35,644 nt of DNA from an uncultured Phenylobacterium sp. (lineage in GTDB: Bacteria > Pseudomonadota > Alphaproteobacteria > Caulobacterales > Caulobacteraceae), in assembly GCF_902826855.1 (NCBI RefSeq), contig NZ_CADEGK010000019.1, positions 1 to 35,644 on the forward strand, written 5' to 3'. This document shows, piece after piece, positions 18,128 to 25,782 of this stretch. The notes under the pieces were generated by a model that was not told where the DNA came from, did no database searches, and saw only the letters and a program-made list of their open reading frames with translations. Numbering within the stretch: the first letter of the stretch is position 1; each line of letters begins with the position of its first letter. The position numbers were made by a program, and so were the translations under genes.

Positions 18128-18571
18128 TATTTTCTCCGCGGCGCGCAGGGACCCGCGGGTCAGGGCGCTGCCGGTGCATGGGACGAGCGCGCGCGCCTTC
18201 GCGGAGGACGCCGGCGACGGCGTCTCGGGAGGCCTTGGGGCCAATAACGGCTCGAGCTGCGCAGCTCATCGGGTGTGTTCCTAGGCGCGTCCCGAGGGGC
18301 GCGGATCGGAGGATGCGTCGTCATCGAGGATTCGATGGAAGCCGACGCCGGCTTGTTTTGTCGCACAACGGACGCGCCCGAACCGGACTGCGACGTCGCG
18401 CGGCGGGACATTGCAGCATGGGGCGGCAAAAGGAAAGCCGCGCTGCGTCGCATGCCCTTTGCGGTCTGCGCGCAGTCGCAAGACCTCGTTAACCCTTTGT
18501 CCACGGGGGCAGCGCCTATATTGGTGTTCTTTCGCGGTTGCGCGAATCTCCGATGTTTCCGGGGCTTAGGG
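18128..18571. other. 444-bp divergent region between rne and the amidase gene
   Basis: No gene is supported here; the open frames have no family likeness. On the rne side it holds three perfect inverted repeats that would lie in the rne leader. These are GACCCGCGGGTC (18150-18161), a 7-bp stem with tetraloop GACGCCG/CGGCGTC (18207-18224) and GAGCTGCGCAGCTC (18254-18267). On the amidase side there is a 6-bp hairpin TTCGCG/CGCGAA (18531-18546). A weak TTGTCC...TATATT promoter-like pair lies at 18497-18522, with a short 14-bp spacer. A structured rne leader would fit the autoregulation known for rne in E. coli, but that is inference. Confidence 0.5.
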
Positions 18572-19798
18572 ATGTTCGGACGAGTCAGGGCGGTGGTGGG
18601 CCGGAACCGGGGGCGAGCGATCGTCGCCGCCGTCGCCGCCGCGTTGGGTCTTGCCGCCTTTGCCGCAGGCCACGCCGCCACAGACAATTCCAGCCTGCTG
18701 AAGGTGCGTCTGGGCGGCGAGGGGGCCAACGCGCGCCTGGTGATCGACCTGGACGGGGCCGCAACCGCCAGGGTGCTCGCCGACGGCGCCGTGGACAACC
18801 GCATCGTCGTCCTTCTGCCCGACGTCACCGCCGCCCAGCCGCAACAGGGGGCGGGCCGCGGAATCGTACGCGCCTGGACCATCGACCAGACGTCCGGCGG
18901 CGCCCGCCTGCAGATAGACCTCGCGGCGGCCGGGGGGATGAAGCGCCGCTTCCTGCTGCCGCCGGCCGACGGGATCACCAGCTACCGCTATGTCATCGAC
19001 GTAACCGCCGCCGCCCCCGTCCGCCTGACCTCGGCTGCGGGTCCGGCCGCGGCGCCGGCGATCCGCACGCAGTTCCTGCCCGTCAGGCGCCCCGCGCCCG
19101 CCAAGGTCGCGCCCCTGCCGCTGAAAAAGGTGGTGGTGATCGACGCGGGCCATGGCGGCAAGGACCCCGGTTCGCTGGGCGCCAATGGCTACGAGAAGGA
19201 CATCAACCTGGCCGCCGCCCTGACTCTGGCCGAGCAGCTGGGGCGCACGGGGCGCTACAAGGTGGTGCTGACCCGCTCGACCGACGTCTACATCCCGCTG
19301 GAAGACCGCGTCCGCGTGGCTCAGCGCGCCGCGGCCGACCTGTTCATCTCCCTGCACTCCGATTCGGGGCCCGAGCCGGACCTGAAGGGCGCGTCGGTCT
19401 ACACCCTCTCCGACAAGGGCGCCGGTCGGTCGGCGCGCTTCGTCACCCAGGACAACTGGCTGATGAAGACCAGCCTTTCCGGAGATCAGGGGGTGCGGGA
19501 CATACTCCTCGACCTCACCCAGCGCGCCACGCGCAACCGCTCGGCCATCTTCGCCCAGACCCTCATGTCCAACATCGAGGGCCGCGCGCCGATCCTGCGC
19601 CGCAGCCACCGCGACGCCGGATTCATGGTGCTTCTGGCCCCCGACGTGCCGGCGGTGTTGCTGGAGATGGGCTTCGTCTCCACGCCCGAGGACGAGGCGC
19701 GGCTGCGCGACCCCGCCGCCCGGGCGCGGCTCATGGGCGCCGTCGCCAGCGCCATCGACGCCCACTTCAGCGACTCGATGAAGCTCGCGTCGCGCTGA
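18572..19798 (+). CDS. amiC: N-acetylmuramoyl-L-alanine amidase (AmiC-type, AMIN + Amidase_3)
   Basis: 408 residues. A signal sequence (RGRAIVAAVAAALGLAAFAAGHA) leads to an AMIN domain (about 40-150), which targets septal peptidoglycan, and a C-terminal Amidase_3 zinc hydrolase. Metal ligands are visible as His194 (DAGHGG), Glu208 (YEKD) and His262 (SLHSDS), with catalytic Glu365 (LLEMGF). It cleaves the amide bond between N-acetylmuramic acid and the stem peptide during cell separation. The ATG at 18572 follows a GGGG-rich site and gives the signal peptide; the upstream extension to 18275 looks non-coding. An insert between His262 and Glu365 (residues ~275-340) corresponds to the regulatory helix region of EnvC-activated amidases. 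First gene of the amiC, PBP1A, prfB set, all in one direction. Confidence 0.93.
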   Translation: MFGRVRAVVGRNRGRAIVAAVAAALGLAAFAAGHAATDNSSLLKVRLGGEGANARLVIDLDGAATARVLADGAVDNRIVVLLPDVTAAQPQQGAGRGIVRAWTIDQTSGGARLQIDLAAAGGMKRRFLLPPADGITSYRYVIDVTAAAPVRLTSAAGPAAAPAIRTQFLPVRRPAPAKVAPLPLKKVVVIDAGHGGKDPGSLGANGYEKDINLAAALTLAEQLGRTGRYKVVLTRSTDVYIPLEDRVRVAQRAAADLFISLHSDSGPEPDLKGASVYTLSDKGAGRSARFVTQDNWLMKTSLSGDQGVRDILLDLTQRATRNRSAIFAQTLMSNIEGRAPILRRSHRDAGFMVLLAPDVPAVLLEMGFVSTPEDEARLRDPAARARLMGAVASAIDAHFSDSMKLASR

Positions 19799-19818
19799 GG
19801 CTGCGACCCCCGCGCCCG

Positions 19819-19847
19819 TTGGCGCCCGCACCGACACAGGCTAGACG
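19819..19847 (+). promoter_or_regulatory. Candidate promoter for the PBP1A gene
   Basis: TTGGCG (19819-19824) and TAGACG (19842-19847) are separated by 17 bp, in the 73-bp gap after amiC. Transcription would begin near 19854, 18 nt before the proposed TTG start. Matches to the consensus are partial. Confidence 0.3.
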
Positions 19848-19871
19848 AGCGCAGGTGAGGCTCGTCCCATC

Positions 19872-22316
19872 TTGACCCCCCCGGACCTTCCCGAGCAGCA
19901 GGCGGTGCCTCCGAGACCCAGGCCGGGCCGGTGGATGGCCATCGTCGGCGTCGCAGCGCTGATGTTCGTCGCCACGGCCGCGCTGGCGACAGGCATCTAC
20001 GCCGCCTGGCTGTTCCACGACCTTCCGGACGCCTCCGACCTGGTGGACTACCACCCGCCGACGGCGACGCGGGCCTATGCCTGGGACGGCACCCTGATCG
20101 GCGAATTCTCCCGCGAACGCCGCATCTTCGTGCCTTACGACGCGATTCCGGCTCAGACGGCCCAGGCCTTCCTGGCGGCCGAGGACCGCGGCTTCTTCCA
20201 GCACGGCGGTCTTGACCTTGGCGGCGCCGGGCGCGCGATGGCCAAGAACGTCCTCAACCTGGCCCAGGGGCGGCGCCTGGAAGGCGGCTCGACGATCACC
20301 CAGCAGGTGGCCAAGAACATCCTGCTCTCCAGCGACCAGACCATCGGACGCAAGCTGAAGGAAGCCATCCTCTCTACGCAGCTCGAGCGGACGCTTTCCA
20401 AGGAGCGGATCCTCGAGCTCTACATGAACGAGATCTGGCTGGGTTACCGGTCGTTCGGGGTGGGGGCGGCGGCCTACAATTACTTCGGCAAGTCGCTGAG
20501 CGAGCTGACCCTGGCGGAGAGCGCCTACCTCGCCGCCCTGCCGAAGGGACCGGACAACTACCATCCGACGCGGCGCAAGGCCTCGGCGCTGGCGCGGCGC
20601 AACTGGGTGATCGGCCAGATGGCCGACCTGGGCTGGGTCACGCGCGCCGAAGCGCGGGCCGCGATCGCGACCGACCTGGTGGTCCAGCCGGCGCCCACCC
20701 GCTCTCAGTACCGTGACGCCGACTATTTCGTCGAAGAGGTTCGCCGCACCGCCCTCAACATGAGGGAGCTGGGAGACGAGCGGCTGAACGCCGGCGGCTA
20801 CTACATGCGCACGACGCTGGACCCGAAACTGCAGAGCTTCGCGAAGCTGGCGATGATGAACGGCTTGGAGAGCTATGACCGCCGCCATGGCTGGCGCGGC
20901 GCTTGGGGCCACGTGACCACCCTGGACGGCTGGAAGAAGGCCGCCGGCAAGCAGCCGAAGCCCCGCGAGCGGGCGGATTGGCGGCGGGCGGTCGTCACCA
21001 GCGTGGCCGGCGGGACGGTCCAGATCCTGACCCTCGACGACGTCACGGGCGCTATCGTTGGCCCGGACGTCGCCTGGGCGCGCGCCGGCAAGGGCATCGG
21101 GGCCGGCGACCTGATCTTCGTGGCCGCGGCCGAGGGCGGCGGCTTCAAACTGAAGCAGGTGCCAGCCGTGAACGGCGCGCTTGTGGCGATGGAACCCTAC
21201 TCGGGCCGGGTGGTGGCCATGGTCGGCGGCTATTCCTTCTCCACCTCCAGCTTCAATCGGGCGACCCAGGCGCTCCGCCAGCCGGGCTCGGCCTTCAAAC
21301 CCATCGTCTACGCCGCGGCCCTGGAAGCCGGTTACACCCCGGCCAGTACGGTGGTCGACGGCCCGATCACCTTCCGCGGCGCCAACGGCCAGGACTGGAG
21401 CCCCGAGAACTATCACCGCGACTACCTGGGGTCGCTCTACCTGCGCCGCGGGATCGAGCTTTCGCGCAACACCATGACCGTGCGCCTCGCCAACGCCGTC
21501 GGCATGCGGCGGATCATCGAGCTGGCCACGAGGCTGGGCGAAACCAAGAAGATGGAACCGGTCCTGGCGATGGCGCTGGGGGCCGGCGAGACCACGGCGT
21601 TCCGGATGACCGCGGCCTACTCCAGCTTCGTCAACGGCGGCCGGGTCGTGCAGCCGCACCTCATCGAGCTGGTGGCGGACCGTAACGGCAAGGCCATCTT
21701 CCGTGCTGATCGGCGCGAATGCGATCGCTGCGACGCGGGTTTCAGCGGCGCGGAGAGCCCGCGCATCCTGCGCGGCGGCGACCAGGTGATGGATCCGATC
21801 ACCGCCTTTCAGATCACCAGCTGGCTGCAGGGCGTGGTCCAGCGCGGCACCGCCACGCAAGCCAACGCCATCGGCAAGCCGGTGGGCGGCAAGACCGGCA
21901 CCACCAACGAGAACCGTTCGGTCTGGTTCATGGGTGTCTCGCCGCACCTGGTCGTGGGCATCTACGTCGGCTTCGACGACAATCGCTCGCTGGGCGGCAA
22001 CGAGACGGGGTCGGTGACCGCGGTGCCGATCTTCACCGAGTTCATGACCAATGCGCTGAAGGACAAGCCCGCCGAGGAGTTCCGGGCGCCGTCCAACGCC
22101 AAGTGGGCCATGGTCAACGGCATCCGCGAGGCGTTCAGGCCGGGCACCGAGCCCGCCGCCCAGGTCGCGCCGCTGGGGGCGGCCGGGCCCGGCGGTCCGG
22201 TCCCCTACGACCAACTGACGACGCCTGCTTCTCCCGGCGCCGCCCCCGCTGCCCCGGTCGCGCCCGCCGCGCCGCCGCCACCCAAGAAGAAGGACGATCT
22301 CTCCGACTTGTTCTGA
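19872..22316 (+). CDS. mrcA: Penicillin-binding protein 1A (bifunctional transglycosylase/transpeptidase)
   Basis: 814 residues. A cytoplasmic stub and one transmembrane helix (about 22-48) are followed by a GT51 glycosyltransferase domain with catalytic Glu104 in EDRGFFQHGGLD and the GGSTITQQVAKN motif. An OB-like insert follows (about 310-430). The transpeptidase domain has Ser473 in SAFKP, SRN (531-533) and KTGTT (from Lys674). It polymerises and cross-links peptidoglycan at the inner membrane. A CDRC pair (ECDRCDAG) sits before the KTG box. The proline/alanine-rich tail ends KKKDDLSDLF. The chosen start is TTG 19872, with a GAGG-like site upstream; an ATG at 19935 would remove much of the cytoplasmic stub. 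Located between amiC and prfB, probably in one transcription unit with septal or elongation roles. Confidence 0.94.
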   Translation: MTPPDLPEQQAVPPRPRPGRWMAIVGVAALMFVATAALATGIYAAWLFHDLPDASDLVDYHPPTATRAYAWDGTLIGEFSRERRIFVPYDAIPAQTAQAFLAAEDRGFFQHGGLDLGGAGRAMAKNVLNLAQGRRLEGGSTITQQVAKNILLSSDQTIGRKLKEAILSTQLERTLSKERILELYMNEIWLGYRSFGVGAAAYNYFGKSLSELTLAESAYLAALPKGPDNYHPTRRKASALARRNWVIGQMADLGWVTRAEARAAIATDLVVQPAPTRSQYRDADYFVEEVRRTALNMRELGDERLNAGGYYMRTTLDPKLQSFAKLAMMNGLESYDRRHGWRGAWGHVTTLDGWKKAAGKQPKPRERADWRRAVVTSVAGGTVQILTLDDVTGAIVGPDVAWARAGKGIGAGDLIFVAAAEGGGFKLKQVPAVNGALVAMEPYSGRVVAMVGGYSFSTSSFNRATQALRQPGSAFKPIVYAAALEAGYTPASTVVDGPITFRGANGQDWSPENYHRDYLGSLYLRRGIELSRNTMTVRLANAVGMRRIIELATRLGETKKMEPVLAMALGAGETTAFRMTAAYSSFVNGGRVVQPHLIELVADRNGKAIFRADRRECDRCDAGFSGAESPRILRGGDQVMDPITAFQITSWLQGVVQRGTATQANAIGKPVGGKTGTTNENRSVWFMGVSPHLVVGIYVGFDDNRSLGGNETGSVTAVPIFTEFMTNALKDKPAEEFRAPSNAKWAMVNGIREAFRPGTEPAAQVAPLGAAGPGGPVPYDQLTTPASPGAAPAAPVAPAAPPPPKKKDDLSDLF

Positions 22317-22373
22317 CCTGCGGCGCAGGCTAGAGGCCCCGTCCCTGTTCGGCGTTCCTGTCCGGAGTTCCCC

Positions 22374-23487
22374 ATGAGATTGGATGTCGAGGCCGCCAAG
22401 GCCGACATCGAGCAGTCGATCGACCTGCTCAGGAGGCGTCTTTGACTGGGAGCCCGCGCTCCGCAAGCTCGATGAGCTGAACGCCCGGGTCGAGGACCCG
22501 ACCCTCTGGGACCGGCCCGACGAGGCGCAGGCCGTCTCGCGCGAGCGCTCGCGCCTGGCCGCCTCGGTGGAGGCTGTCCAGGGCCTGGAACGTGACTTGG
22601 CCGACGCCCTGGGCTACGCCGAGATGGCGGACGAGGAGGCCGACGAGGCCGCTCTCGAGGAGGCCCGCGGCCAGCTGAAGGCCATCAAGGACCGCGCCGC
22701 CCGCGCCGAACTCGAGGCGCTGCTCTCCGGCGAGGCCGACGCCAACGACGCCTTCGTGGAAATCAACTCCGGCGCCGGCGGCACCGAGTCCTGCGACTGG
22801 GCCGGCATGCTGCTGCGCATGTACACCCGCTGGGCCAACGCCCACGGCATGAGCGTCGAGATCCTGGAGGAGACCGACGGCGACCAGGCGGGCATCAAGT
22901 CGGCGACCCTGCAGGTGACCGGCCCCAACGCCTACGGCTGGCTGAAGACGGAGGGCGGCGTCCATCGCCTGGTCCGCATCTCGCCCTTCGACGCGGCGGC
23001 CAAGCGGCACACGTCCTTCGCTTCGGTCTGGGTGTATCCGGTGGTGGACGACACCATCGTCATCGACATCAACCCTGCCGATGTGCGCACCGACACCTAC
23101 CGCGCCTCCGGCTCCGGCGGCCAGCATGTCAACAAGACCGACAGCGCCGTGCGCCTGACCCACATCCCCACCGGCATTGCCGTCGCCTGCCAGGCCGGCC
23201 GCTCGCAACACCAGAACCGCGAAGAGGCCTGGAAGATGCTCCGCGCGCGCCTGTACGAGGCTGAACTGCAGCGGCGCGAGGCGGCCGCCCAGGCGCTGGA
23301 AGACCAGAAGACAGACATCGGCTGGGGCCACCAGATCCGCAGCTACGTCCTGCAGCCCTACCAGATGGTCAAGGACCTGCGGACCGACGTCGAGACCTCG
23401 GACACCGACGGCGTCCTCGACGGCGACCTCGACGCCTTCATGGGCGCCGCCCTGGCCCAGCGGGTGGGGGCGACGCGGGACGCGTAG
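22374..23487 (+). CDS. prfB: Peptide chain release factor 2, with programmed +1 frameshift
   Basis: RF2 recognises UGA and UAA stop codons and triggers peptide release. Translation starts at ATG 22374 (GGAG about 8 nt upstream) and reads 23 codons to CTT, followed by an in-frame TGA at 22443-22445. Skipping T22443 continues in the +1 frame at GAC 22444 to the stop at 23485-23487. The product is 370 residues (join 22374-22442 with 22444-23487). Key motifs fall where E. coli RF2 has them: the stop-codon reader SPF at 203-205 and the catalytic GGQ at 248-250. A GTG-type start at 22384 in the downstream frame would produce an unrelated N-terminus and is rejected. RF2 thereby controls its own synthesis: low RF2 delays termination at the internal UGA and favours the shift. 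Confidence 0.97.
22431..22446 (+). promoter_or_regulatory. prfB programmed frameshift signal
   Basis: Reads AGGAGG-CGT-CTT-TGA-C. An internal Shine-Dalgarno-like AGGAGG stands 3 nt before the slippery CTT T, followed by the in-frame TGA with C after it. The spacing equals that of the E. coli prfB site (AGGGGG-TAT-CTT-TGA-C), and the match to the anti-Shine-Dalgarno is stronger here. Confidence 0.96.
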
Positions 23488-23504
23488 GGTTCGCCGCTCT
23501 CGGC

Positions 23505-23915
23505 TTACTCCGCCGCCACCGCGCTCAGCAATGCCGGCTCCGCCGCCAACGCCAGGCTGCGACCGACGAAGTGGGCTCCAGCCTCGATCGCCAGTTCGGC
23601 GTGGCTGATGTCGCCGTCCACGCGGGCGGTGGGCCAGAGGCGTACGTGGCGGGCGGTGATCGTGCCGGTGACGCAACCGCGGATCTCGACAGTGTCGGCC
23701 TGGATGGAGCCGCTGACGCGGCCGGTTTCGCCGATCGTCAGCTGACCGACGCGCAGGTCTCCCTCGACCGCGCCGTCCAGGTGAAGGTCGCCCTCGGTGG
23801 CGAGGTCGCCTTGGATGCGCACGCCCTCGGCGACCAGCGAGGCCACGGCCACCTTGCGCGGCGCGGAGAGGGTGAGGTCGGCGGGTTCCCCGCCCTTAGC
23901 TGCCTTGGAGAACAT
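23505..23915 (-). CDS. Bactofilin
   Basis: 136 residues forming a right-handed beta-helix (DUF583/bactofilin) core, seen as short repeats such as VRIQGDLATEGDLHLDGAVEGDLRVGQ and VSGSIQADTVEIRGCVTGTI. Short disordered ends flank the core. Bactofilins polymerise without nucleotide into membrane-associated filaments that position cell-wall enzymes and shape stalks, buds or curvature. The start ATG at 23915 lies inside the end of the upstream M23 endopeptidase gene (20-bp overlap, 23896-23915), so the two are translationally coupled. This matches the known bactofilin/M23 endopeptidase partnership (for example LmdC in Hyphomonas; CcmA with Csd proteins in Helicobacter). Convergent with prfB, 17 bp apart. 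The single Cys in the core (RGCVTG) is unremarkable. Confidence 0.94.
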   Translation of the reverse strand: MFSKAAKGGEPADLTLSAPRKVAVASLVAEGVRIQGDLATEGDLHLDGAVEGDLRVGQLTIGETGRVSGSIQADTVEIRGCVTGTITARHVRLWPTARVDGDISHAELAIEAGAHFVGRSLALAAEPALLSAVAAE

Positions 23916-25053
23916 ATTGACCGGCCTTCAGGAAGCGGCCGGGGTTCTGGGCCCGGCCGTTGACCCAGATCTCATAGTGCAGGTGCGTCCCGGTGGACCG
24001 CCCCGTGGAGCCCATGGCCGCAATCCGCTGCCCGATTCCCACGCGTTGGCCCGGCTGCACGGCGATGGTGGAGAGGTGGGCGTAGCGGGTCTTCAGACCG
24101 CGGCCGTGATCGATCTCGACCACCTTGCCGTAACCCGAACGCGCGCCGGTGTATGAGATCACCCCGGGACCGGTGGCGTAGATCGGCGCGGCATGCCCGC
24201 CGCTGAAGTCGACGCCCGAGTGGTAGGCTGGGCGGTGTGTGAACGGGTCGTAGCGCACCCCGAAACCACTGGACTGCGAGGCGACGGCGGTGGGGCGGCC
24301 CAGCGGCATCTCCTGACTGGCGGCGGCCAGGGCCTGGGCCTCGGAGACGTCGCGGGCGGCCCGCTGGATGCGCACCGCGAAACCCTCGTCCACGTCCAGG
24401 ACCGCGGCCAGGGCGCGCGGGTCCTTGGAGTCGATCAGCGGCCCCCCCAGCGCCCCGCTGCGGTCCATGAACGCCGACGGCGTCAGGCCGGCCATACGGA
24501 ATGCCAGCCGCAGCCGGTCGGCGCGGCTCTTGGCGTAGCTGTCGGCGGCGTCCAGCAGCTGTTCCTGCCCGACGCGGACCATCTCGATGCGGCGCACGGG
24601 GCTGGCGTCGGTGTTGCTGGCCAGGGCGCGGCTGATGGCCGGGGTCAGAGCCTCGGTGGCGCCGGCCTGACCCTTGAGGTCGGTGAGCAGGAGCGCCAGC
24701 GCCGCGTGGCGCTTCTCCATGGCCTGGGCCACGTCGGCGCTGGAGCCGGAGGCGGAGTTCAGCCGCGCCAGGGCGCTGTCCAGCCGGGCCTGGCGATCCG
24801 CGACGTAGCGCTCGGACTGGGCCTTCAGCTTGGCGATCTCGCGGTCGGAGGCGGAGGCGGAGAGCAGGCCCACCAGCATCGCCGCGGTGCAGACGCCCAT
24901 CCACATCGCGGCGCCCGCGAGTCCGGCGGCCAGGATCATCTGCTTCTTGGTGGTGAGGACGAAGGCCTTCATGGCCCCGCCCGATCGCACATAGAGGTGC
25001 CGCTCGGGGAACAGCTCCACAACGGAGTGAAGGAGACGCGCGAGACGTTGCAT
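23896..25053 (-). CDS. M23-family murein endopeptidase, membrane-anchored (LmdC-like)
   Basis: 385 residues from the ATG at 25053. After a short cytoplasmic piece (LFPERHLYVRSGGAMKAF) comes one transmembrane helix (about residues 37-65, MILAAGLAGAAMWMGVCTAAML). A predicted coiled coil (about 68-110) follows, then a periplasmic linker, and a C-terminal LytM/M23 domain. Zinc ligands are in YHSGVDFSGG (HxxxD) and THLHYEIW (HxH). It should cut peptidoglycan cross-links. The FPERHLYVRSGG segment is characteristic of M23 proteins encoded beside bactofilin genes, and may be the bactofilin contact; that is inference. A longer frame to 25149 exists, but its extra 32 residues look unrelated to the family. 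The end overlaps the bactofilin start. Confidence 0.93.
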   Translation of the reverse strand: MQRLARLLHSVVELFPERHLYVRSGGAMKAFVLTTKKQMILAAGLAGAAMWMGVCTAAMLVGLLSASASDREIAKLKAQSERYVADRQARLDSALARLNSASGSSADVAQAMEKRHAALALLLTDLKGQAGATEALTPAISRALASNTDASPVRRIEMVRVGQEQLLDAADSYAKSRADRLRLAFRMAGLTPSAFMDRSGALGGPLIDSKDPRALAAVLDVDEGFAVRIQRAARDVSEAQALAAASQEMPLGRPTAVASQSSGFGVRYDPFTHRPAYHSGVDFSGGHAAPIYATGPGVISYTGARSGYGKVVEIDHGRGLKTRYAHLSTIAVQPGQRVGIGQRIAAMGSTGRSTGTHLHYEIWVNGRAQNPGRFLKAGQYVLQGS

Positions 25054-25092
25054 GCGTGCGCCGTAAAGCCCCCCGAACTTCGCGAACTGCGC

Positions 25093-25122
25093 GATATGCG
25101 ACGACTTTTTTCCGTCAGGCAA
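25093..25122 (-). promoter_or_regulatory. Candidate promoter for M23 endopeptidase-bactofilin pair
   Basis: On the minus strand TTGCCT (25122-25117) and CATATC (25098-25093) are 18 bp apart. Transcription would start near 25086, about 33 nt before the ATG at 25053. Matches to consensus are moderate. Confidence 0.35.
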
Positions 25123-25199
25123 CCCGCTTAGGGCAGGTTCTACTGCCAAGCTTCCTCACGTCGCAGAGTTATCATCGTTAAGCGGCGCCGAGCGCCGGC

Positions 25200-25661
25200 T
25201 CACAGCGCCTGGGCGGCCGCCAACACAGCCTCGGCGTGGCCTGGCACGCGGACCTTGCGCCAGACCTTGGCGACCTTGCCGTCGGCGATCAGGAAGGTGG
25301 ATCGGTCGATGCCCATGTACTTGCGGCCGTAGAGGCTCTTCTCGACCCAGGCGCCGTAGCGCTCGATGACCTCGCCCTGGGGGTCCGATCCCAGCTTCAC
25401 ACCCAGATCGTACTTGGCGGCGAACTTCTTGTGGCTGGCGATGCTGTCCTTGGAGACCCCGATCACCGCCACCCCGGACTTGGCGAACTCAGGGCCCAGT
25501 TCTGTGAACGCCCGCGCCTCCTTGGTGCAGCCGCCGGTGTCGTCCTTCGGATAGAAGTAGAGCACCACCGACTTGCCCTTGAAGTCGGCGAGCGACACCG
25601 GGCCGTCCGCCGTCTCCAGGCTGAAGTCGGGGGCCGGGGCGCCTTCGGTCACTGCGGTCAT
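25200..25661 (-). CDS. bcp: Thioredoxin-dependent peroxiredoxin (Bcp/PrxQ family), one-cysteine form
   Basis: 153 residues with the AhpC/TSA thioredoxin fold: PAPDFSLETADG, VVLYFYPKDDTGGCTKEA with peroxidatic Cys45, and VIGVSKDSIASHKKFAAKYDL. It reduces hydrogen peroxide and organic hydroperoxides in the cytosol. Cys45 is the only cysteine in the protein. The position of the E. coli Bcp resolving cysteine (residue 50) is Arg, and the usual TPGCT reads TGGCT. It should therefore act as a 1-Cys enzyme that depends on an external thiol such as glutathione, glutaredoxin or thioredoxin. Such variants are known in the family. A 6-bp stem CGGCGC/GCGCCG just past the stop (around 25185) may act as a weak terminator. 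Confidence 0.94.
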   Translation of the reverse strand: MTAVTEGAPAPDFSLETADGPVSLADFKGKSVVLYFYPKDDTGGCTKEARAFTELGPEFAKSGVAVIGVSKDSIASHKKFAAKYDLGVKLGSDPQGEVIERYGAWVEKSLYGRKYMGIDRSTFLIADGKVAKVWRKVRVPGHAEAVLAAAQAL

Positions 25662-25681
25662 CTCAGAACTCCATTGAGACT

Positions 25682-25775
25682 CGTCATCCGGACGAAGCGA
25701 AGCGGAGAGCCGGGACCCAGCGCGGTGCGCACCGCCCCTGGGTCCCGGATCGGCCTGCGGCCGTCCGGGATGACG
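25682..25775. repeat. Palindromic intergenic repeat element (REP-like)
   Basis: Long imperfect inverted repeat between bcp and tyrS. The outer arms are CGTCATCCGGAC (25682-25693) and GTCCGGGATGACG (25763-25775). The inner arms are CCGGGACCCAG (25710-25720) and CTGGGTCCCGG (25738-25748). It resembles a class of short interspersed palindromes common between genes of alphaproteobacteria, with arms reading as 'GTCATCCGG...' and 'CTGGGTCCCGG'. Only one copy lies in this window. It could fold into a large cruciform or hairpin RNA downstream of tyrS and upstream of bcp. Confidence 0.75.
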
Positions 25776-25782
25776 GAGAGGG

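Noticed and set aside
18481-18530. GTTAACC near amiC as a CtrA binding site
   Set aside because: Only a half site; the second TTAA at 7-bp spacing is missing.
19767-22466. 899-codon minus-strand frame opposite the PBP1A gene
   Set aside because: Antisense shadow; PBP1A motifs on the plus strand are complete.
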